The notes beneath the pieces were generated by a model, which saw nothing but the letters and a program-made list of their open reading frames with translations, made no database searches and was not told the DNA's origin. The position numbers and the translations under genes are program-made. 10,785 bases of DNA, from assembly GCA_009926245.1 (NCBI GenBank), contig RFPG01000033.1, forward strand, positions 1 through 10,785, in the 5' to 3' direction. Positions within the stretch are counted from its first letter, which is position 1; every line of letters begins with the position of its first letter. The stretch is from Sphingobacteriia bacterium (GTDB lineage: Bacteria > Bacteroidota > Bacteroidia > UBA7662). Shown in pieces: positions 6,952-10,785 of the stretch.

Positions 6952-8325
6952 TTATTGAACGGTCACAAGGACAGGGTCCGGGTATTGGATGATTTGATCA
7001 CCAGCCCGGAGGGTGATATTGGAAAAGCCCAGCAGGACGGTTCCTTTGCGGTCTTTGAAGCTTTTGGAAGAGAACCCGGCTTGGTTGACGTTGAGCTCTT
7101 GGGGGTCTCCTCCGATTTTGCGAACGGTGTAGCCTGTGACGACGTAAGGCGATTGTAAAAAAGCCGGATGCGATCCGATGAGGCTGAGGGTACGTTCAGA
7201 CAAAAAGACGGACTTGGGGAGAATATTACCCGGGGCCATGTTCAGGCTCAAATGGGGTCGGGGAATTTCTTTCACAAAAACCGAATCCATAAACAGTAGG
7301 CCGCTTGCGTCCACAATCTCAAGCCTGCACCATCCGGTTTTTTGGGGCGTAAAGACCAAAGTGTCCTTATCGGCCAGGTAGGTAGCCGATGGATCTTGGG
7401 CACAGACGACCTTCAGTCCGGGTTTGGAAGGGAGCTTAACCGATTGACGGTAGGGGATCCCCCTGTAACACACGTTGATGTTTTGACTCCCCGGTTTGGC
7501 AAAGGAAGCCGCTTGCACATCAATGATCAGGGTTTCTTTTTTGGTGGAACCTTTGATGGCAATGATGTGAAAACCTGCCGACGTGGGTTTGAATTGAATG
7601 CCGTCTTTTGATAGGCGGGTTAAACCCCGGAGGCTTTGCCCCTCCCGGACCACATCAACGGATTGGATGCTATCCCCGACTATTTTGAAAAAAACCGAAT
7701 CCCCGACCGGCATGCTGGCACATTCAGCCAACAAGACCAACGAAGGCTGTCGGAGGGCGGGGCTGTTGGAGGAAATATTTCCCTGGGATAAAATCACCGA
7801 TTTGAGTCGGTATTCCTCCACAAAAAGCAAGGCCAAATCCAAGGGAACGTCTTTGAATCTGTTACGAACCCAGGTTGCTGCAGGTATTTTTTTCTCGACG
7901 ATGTCTCGAATTTCGTCTTCGAACAAACGAGCAAACAAGGCTTTGCGAGGATTGGATGCGGGTAATTCTTCATAAACCTTTTGGAGGTCAACGATGGCCT
8001 CATAAAGGCGATTTCCCAAACCCGTTCCGATGAGTAGGCGTTGGGTATACGATTTGTTGGTGAGACTTTGAACCGATTGGGCCAAGTCCACTCCTTCCCG
8101 GATAGCGCTTTGTTCCAATTCTACGGAAATGGCTTGTACTTCTTTGTTGAATTCGCGGTTTTCGGCCGGCAGGTTGGCTGTATCCAATTCTTTGAAGAAA
8201 AAACGAACGCCTCGCACCGAACCAATCCAGTCCTCGGGGATACTCATCACAAAAAAGGTCACCATCGTCAGGTACATCAGCCCGATGAATTTGAAACGTA
8301 GCAATTTGGATTTGCGAACCAGCAT
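6952..8325 (-). CDS. gldM: GldM/PorM-like T9SS motor protein, copy B
   Basis: A 457-residue GldM-like protein. GldM has one N-terminal transmembrane helix that sits in the GldL pentamer and a long periplasmic arm that carries motion towards the outer membrane. Here R10-x-K-x-I-x-L-M-Y-L then hydrophobic residues to about 28 reproduces the F. johnsoniae GldM start, with R10 at the position of its coupling arginine R9. A helical domain follows (about 45-180, with a PLDLALLFVEEYRLKSVIL helix as in GldM), then beta-rich domains: about 195-272, about 273-352 with NVCYRGIPYRQSVKLP resembling the NVLY-x-G-x-DNP stretch of GldM, and a C-terminal domain about 353-457 (VVTGYTVRKI, KGTVLLGFSNI). It starts 33 bp after copy A. 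It is shorter than the roughly 510-residue family norm. Family call is good; whether it serves secretion, gliding or something else is unknown. Confidence 0.82.
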   Translation of the reverse strand: MLVRKSKLLRFKFIGLMYLTMVTFFVMSIPEDWIGSVRGVRFFFKELDTANLPAENREFNKEVQAISVELEQSAIREGVDLAQSVQSLTNKSYTQRLLIGTGLGNRLYEAIVDLQKVYEELPASNPRKALFARLFEDEIRDIVEKKIPAATWVRNRFKDVPLDLALLFVEEYRLKSVILSQGNISSNSPALRQPSLVLLAECASMPVGDSVFFKIVGDSIQSVDVVREGQSLRGLTRLSKDGIQFKPTSAGFHIIAIKGSTKKETLIIDVQAASFAKPGSQNINVCYRGIPYRQSVKLPSKPGLKVVCAQDPSATYLADKDTLVFTPQKTGWCRLEIVDASGLLFMDSVFVKEIPRPHLSLNMAPGNILPKSVFLSERTLSLIGSHPAFLQSPYVVTGYTVRKIGGDPQELNVNQAGFSSKSFKDRKGTVLLGFSNITLRAGDQIIQYPDPVLVTVQ

Positions 8326-8358
8326 AGGATAGGGCCGTTAAATCTGGAGGGTGGCGAT

Positions 8359-9756
8359 TCAGGATTTGACGTAAAAAAACGGATTGCCCGAACCTTCGGT
8401 TTTGCCGTTCATATTGATAAGCCTGATGTTACGAAAAACGAAGGTGGTTCCTTTGGGAGCCGATTGGTACAGGCGGTGCATTTCGTTTCGAAAGAAACGG
8501 GTATTGCTTTTCATGGTAACAGGGGCCTCCCCCGGCTTGTAGGCGATTAATTGAAATTGAAGGACCTGCCAAGAAGAGCTTTCGGCCTCCAGGCAATGGG
8601 CGTTGGCAATGTTGACCGTATCCCCGCTGATATCCCGAAGCTGCACCCTCAAGGCAGGAGGGCGGAGGGCCACCAACGTGCGCAGATCCGCCGTTTGGCC
8701 TTGGTACATCAGGCGTAACGTAATGCGACCTTCTTCGCGAGCGGTGATGCGCAGGGACGATCCGTTTTGGTCGATCTGTGCATCCGCGGATACAACACGG
8801 AAGTCAGCAGGCCGGCTGTATTCGCTCAAATCCAGGGTGAGTTCCAAGGGGATGCCTACATAGGCCGCGATTTCTTGTTTGCTTTCCAAGAATCGAAGAC
8901 GGGGTTTGACCACCGCAAAGGTGTGGGTGATGGTTTCCTCCCCGCAGCGAGCTTGGAGGGTGTATTCGCCGCTGGCGCTGGGCGAAAAATCATAATCAAA
9001 AAAGATGTCTTGACCCAAACCTTCAAGGGGTTGTCCGTTCACCATAACATCTGGTTGAATGGAATCCCGGCTGTAAAAACGAAATGGAATCTTTTCGCCC
9101 AGATAGTACGAGTTTTTGAGTACCTGCAGGAGTTGGAGATTGCGAACACTGATTTGGTTCACCAAGGTGCCTGTGCGCAGTTCCTGCTTGAGGTAGCGCA
9201 TGGCCTCCAGCAAAAAGCGGGATTCCATTTCCCCCAGGAGCAATGGAAAAGCTCCGTTGGGAAAATCATTCCCTTCGCCTAAATTGAGAACATAGGCTCC
9301 GTTGCGATCGCTTGGTGCCAGGTGCAGCAAAGATGCTAAATCACCGCGAGCCTGCTGTGGATAAAGCTGCAACCACTCGTTCAATCGGACTTCCAATCCG
9401 TTCCATTGCTTTTTCTTGAGATTCTTGAAATAAGTAATGCTTTTGAGCCAGGCCAAGTCAAAGCCTGTTTTGGAGTGCATCGCCTCAAAATGACTGCGCG
9501 TTGAATCAAAGGCGACGGCCACCTCCAGGACCAAGTTCTTGTAGTGACGGTCTTCGGTACCCGTGGGTTGGTAATCGTTAAGTTGCAGAATCAGACGCTG
9601 ATTGAGTTCGTTCAGGGTTTGACCCGAACGAGGGATTCTCGTAACATAGTTAGAATCACCGCTAAAAGCGTAAAAAATGATAAAAACCAGGTACAAAAAC
9701 GAAAGCTTCCGGAAGGTCCAGAATTGCTTTTGAGATATCGCGGTGTATTCGGCCAT
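8359..9756 (-). CDS. gldM: GldM/PorM-like T9SS motor protein, copy A
   Basis: A 465-residue GldM-like protein directly downstream of gldL with one base between stop and start. It has an N-terminal transmembrane segment (about 18-31) with the family string FLYLVFI, an acidic residue just after it (D34), a helical domain (about 45-215) including the FPLLLGEMESRFLLEAMRYL helix, three beta-rich domains (about 216-285, 286-365 and 366-465), and a C-terminal WQVLQFQLIAY ... KGTTFVFRNI pattern matching the GldM C-terminal domain. When aligned on the YLVF motif the position of F. johnsoniae R9 is T14, while R16 and K17 lie further on, so the coupling arginine seems absent. It is only distantly similar to copy B, so the two are old paralogs with separate roles, perhaps the two halves of one heterodimer (inference). 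Cysteines are few (C271, C388). Confidence 0.8.
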   Translation of the reverse strand: MAEYTAISQKQFWTFRKLSFLYLVFIIFYAFSGDSNYVTRIPRSGQTLNELNQRLILQLNDYQPTGTEDRHYKNLVLEVAVAFDSTRSHFEAMHSKTGFDLAWLKSITYFKNLKKKQWNGLEVRLNEWLQLYPQQARGDLASLLHLAPSDRNGAYVLNLGEGNDFPNGAFPLLLGEMESRFLLEAMRYLKQELRTGTLVNQISVRNLQLLQVLKNSYYLGEKIPFRFYSRDSIQPDVMVNGQPLEGLGQDIFFDYDFSPSASGEYTLQARCGEETITHTFAVVKPRLRFLESKQEIAAYVGIPLELTLDLSEYSRPADFRVVSADAQIDQNGSSLRITAREEGRITLRLMYQGQTADLRTLVALRPPALRVQLRDISGDTVNIANAHCLEAESSSWQVLQFQLIAYKPGEAPVTMKSNTRFFRNEMHRLYQSAPKGTTFVFRNIRLINMNGKTEGSGNPFFYVKS

Positions 9757-9757
9757 C

Positions 9758-10267
9758 TTATCGCCCGCTTAGCTCGCTAAATTTCTGGTTAAGGCGCTTG
9801 AGATGATCGTTGTACTTTTCGATTTCCCGGTTCATGTTTTCCATGGACTGCATGGATTGCGAGGCGATGCCGGCATTTTTGTCTAAGTGGCTGCTGAAAG
9901 CCTGCAGGGATTGTTGCATTTGCTGGACTTGCTGACCCAGTTGGTCAAATTTTTGCTGTAAATCCGGGGAGGCAACACCGGCAGACATGCCTGTTGCCGT
10001 TCCGGGAAGGTTGGAAGCTGCGTTCTTGTCCACCAGCTGAGGAAAAACATTTTCCCATGCGTATTCTTTCTCGGCTTTGGTTCGTTCAAAGGCCGAAACC
10101 AAGAAAACCACCGCTTCGATGGCCAAGCCTACAATGAACAATTCGGTGGCGTATTCCCAACCGACAAATTTGAACATAGAGGCAATCAGAACGATGGCAG
10201 CGCCAAAACCGTAAAAGAAAGTAATGGGGTCCAGTTTTCCTTGGGATGGTTGGTTGTTAAGGCTCAT
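9758..10267 (-). CDS. gldL: GldL/PorL-like T9SS motor proton-channel protein
   Basis: A 169-residue inner-membrane protein. GldL forms a pentameric proton channel around the GldM helices and uses the proton gradient to drive type IX secretion and gliding. Two transmembrane helices are visible: about 15-34 (FFYGFGAAIVLIASMFKFVG) and about 41-60, followed by SAFER and the YAWENVFPQL stretch that matches the F. johnsoniae pattern SAFEP ... VYPEL. Conserved polar residues are present: Y19, K33, E51 within helix 2 (the E49 equivalent) and E61. G36 is at the place of F. johnsoniae H30. The C-terminal cytoplasmic part (about 110-169) is glutamine-rich coiled coil and shorter than in the roughly 215-residue family norm. 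It lies 30 bp after the coiled-coil gene and 1 bp before copy A of gldM. The family call is strong. Confidence 0.92.
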   Translation of the reverse strand: MSLNNQPSQGKLDPITFFYGFGAAIVLIASMFKFVGWEYATELFIVGLAIEAVVFLVSAFERTKAEKEYAWENVFPQLVDKNAASNLPGTATGMSAGVASPDLQQKFDQLGQQVQQMQQSLQAFSSHLDKNAGIASQSMQSMENMNREIEKYNDHLKRLNQKFSELSGR

Positions 10268-10297
10268 GGGATGGGTTTTATGAAGGACGTTGTGATT

Positions 10298-10785
10298 TTA
10301 TTTTTTGAGAAGGCTTGCTTGGAATTCGTTCCAATAATTGGTTTGTTTGGCATAGGCCTTGCGGAAGGCCCATTGGACGGAAACAAACAAAACAAGGATA
10401 GCCGCAGCTAAAACGGCTAGGATGGTCAAGAGTTGACGATTTTTGATCGACTGCAGACCGTCTTGGAATTCCTGAATGGCTTTGTTTTGTTCTTGGTATT
10501 TAGCCTCAAAGCCCTCGAGCGCGATGTTGAGGGCTCTTTCATTTTGTCCCAATTTGGCAATGTTATCGGCAATTTGAAGGTTGAGCGAATCAACATTTCT
10601 GCGATAGGAAGCGTTTTGAGCCTGAACCAGTTTTTGAAGAGCCGTGATTTCTCGGTTGGCCCTTCGAAGGGATTCGTTGAGTTCGGCATCTGCGTTGGAT
10701 GTGGAACTTGGGCCTGGGTTTTGGGCCATTAGTGGAACATTGGTCAGCAGAGTCAGGATGCCCAACAGGCCCAACAGGCTGGTTA
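10298..10785 (-). CDS. Coiled-coil protein with signal peptide and C-terminal transmembrane segment, 5' end cut
   Basis: I do not recognise this gene. The frame stays open to the right edge of the window; an internal TTG at 10774 is available, but the reading before it (leucines and a serine) still looks like part of a signal peptide, so the real start is likely outside. Counting from that TTG, the parts are: hydrophobic stretch ending LTNVPLMAQ (likely cleaved), a heptad-rich helical region about 30-112 with many Q, N, L and R residues, one transmembrane segment about 115-135 (LLTILAVLAAAILVLFVSV), and a short basic tail ending LLKK. This predicts a periplasmic coiled coil anchored by one helix with its C-terminus in the cytoplasm. 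It precedes gldL by 30 bp, where gldK is often found, and so may be a motor accessory. Function unknown. Confidence 0.75.
   Translation of the reverse strand, partial: TSLLGLLGILTLLTNVPLMAQNPGPSSTSNADAELNESLRRANREITALQKLVQAQNASYRRNVDSLNLQIADNIAKLGQNERALNIALEGFEAKYQEQNKAIQEFQDGLQSIKNRQLLTILAVLAAAILVLFVSVQWAFRKAYAKQTNYWNEFQASLLKK

Noticed and set aside
6952..9756. The two gldM-like genes as one gldM broken by a frameshift or stop
   Set aside because: Each has its own N-terminal transmembrane helix, helical domain and C-terminal domain, near normal length, with a 33 bp gap between them.
9758..10267. ExbB/TolQ or MotA proton-channel protein
   Set aside because: Only two membrane helices, and the SAFE ... 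VFPQL pattern is that of GldL; the partners are GldM-like, not ExbD or MotB.

Overview
The window looks like a chromosomal segment of a Bacteroidota bacterium. The strongest evidence is a minus-strand operon encoding a GldL/GldM-type motor, the proton-driven inner-membrane engine of the type IX secretion system (T9SS) and gliding motility, known only in this phylum. It ends in an outer-membrane barrel with the TEGQ and TDYLDD signatures of the DUF6089/PorG family. Genes show no clear Shine-Dalgarno sequences and use some TTG starts. I cannot name a genus.

Positions 1-4641 (plus strand) hold a tightly packed run of six housekeeping genes: a DUF721/DciA-like protein, a cofactor-dependent phosphoglycerate mutase (gpmA), a MoxR-family AAA+ ATPase, a YugP-like membrane zinc metallopeptidase, a TatD-family metal-dependent hydrolase and a type I L-asparaginase (ansA). 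Gaps are 33 bp or less, or the genes overlap by 4-8 bp, so they could be one transcript. A possible tail of an upstream gene (perhaps recF) lies before the first gene.

Positions 10785-4604 (minus strand) hold five genes in one direction with gaps of 1-33 bp between the first four: a coiled-coil protein with one transmembrane segment (cut at its 5' end by the window edge), gldL, two different gldM-like genes in tandem, and a large exported protein with a beta-helix-like N-terminal half and a PorG-like outer-membrane barrel. Together they would make a complete inner-membrane to outer-membrane assembly: GldL as proton channel, the two GldM proteins as periplasm-spanning arms, and the barrel protein as a candidate outer-membrane partner. 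The usual neighbours gldK and gldN are not seen. The doubled gldM, with the motor-coupling arginine kept in only one copy, and the barrel fusion are the most interesting parts of the window.

The two gene blocks converge and overlap by 38 bp at 4604-4641. No stretch above 300 bp lacks a gene. I see no tRNA, rRNA, CRISPR array, insertion sequence or convincing terminator. The minus-strand operon promoter should lie beyond the right edge.
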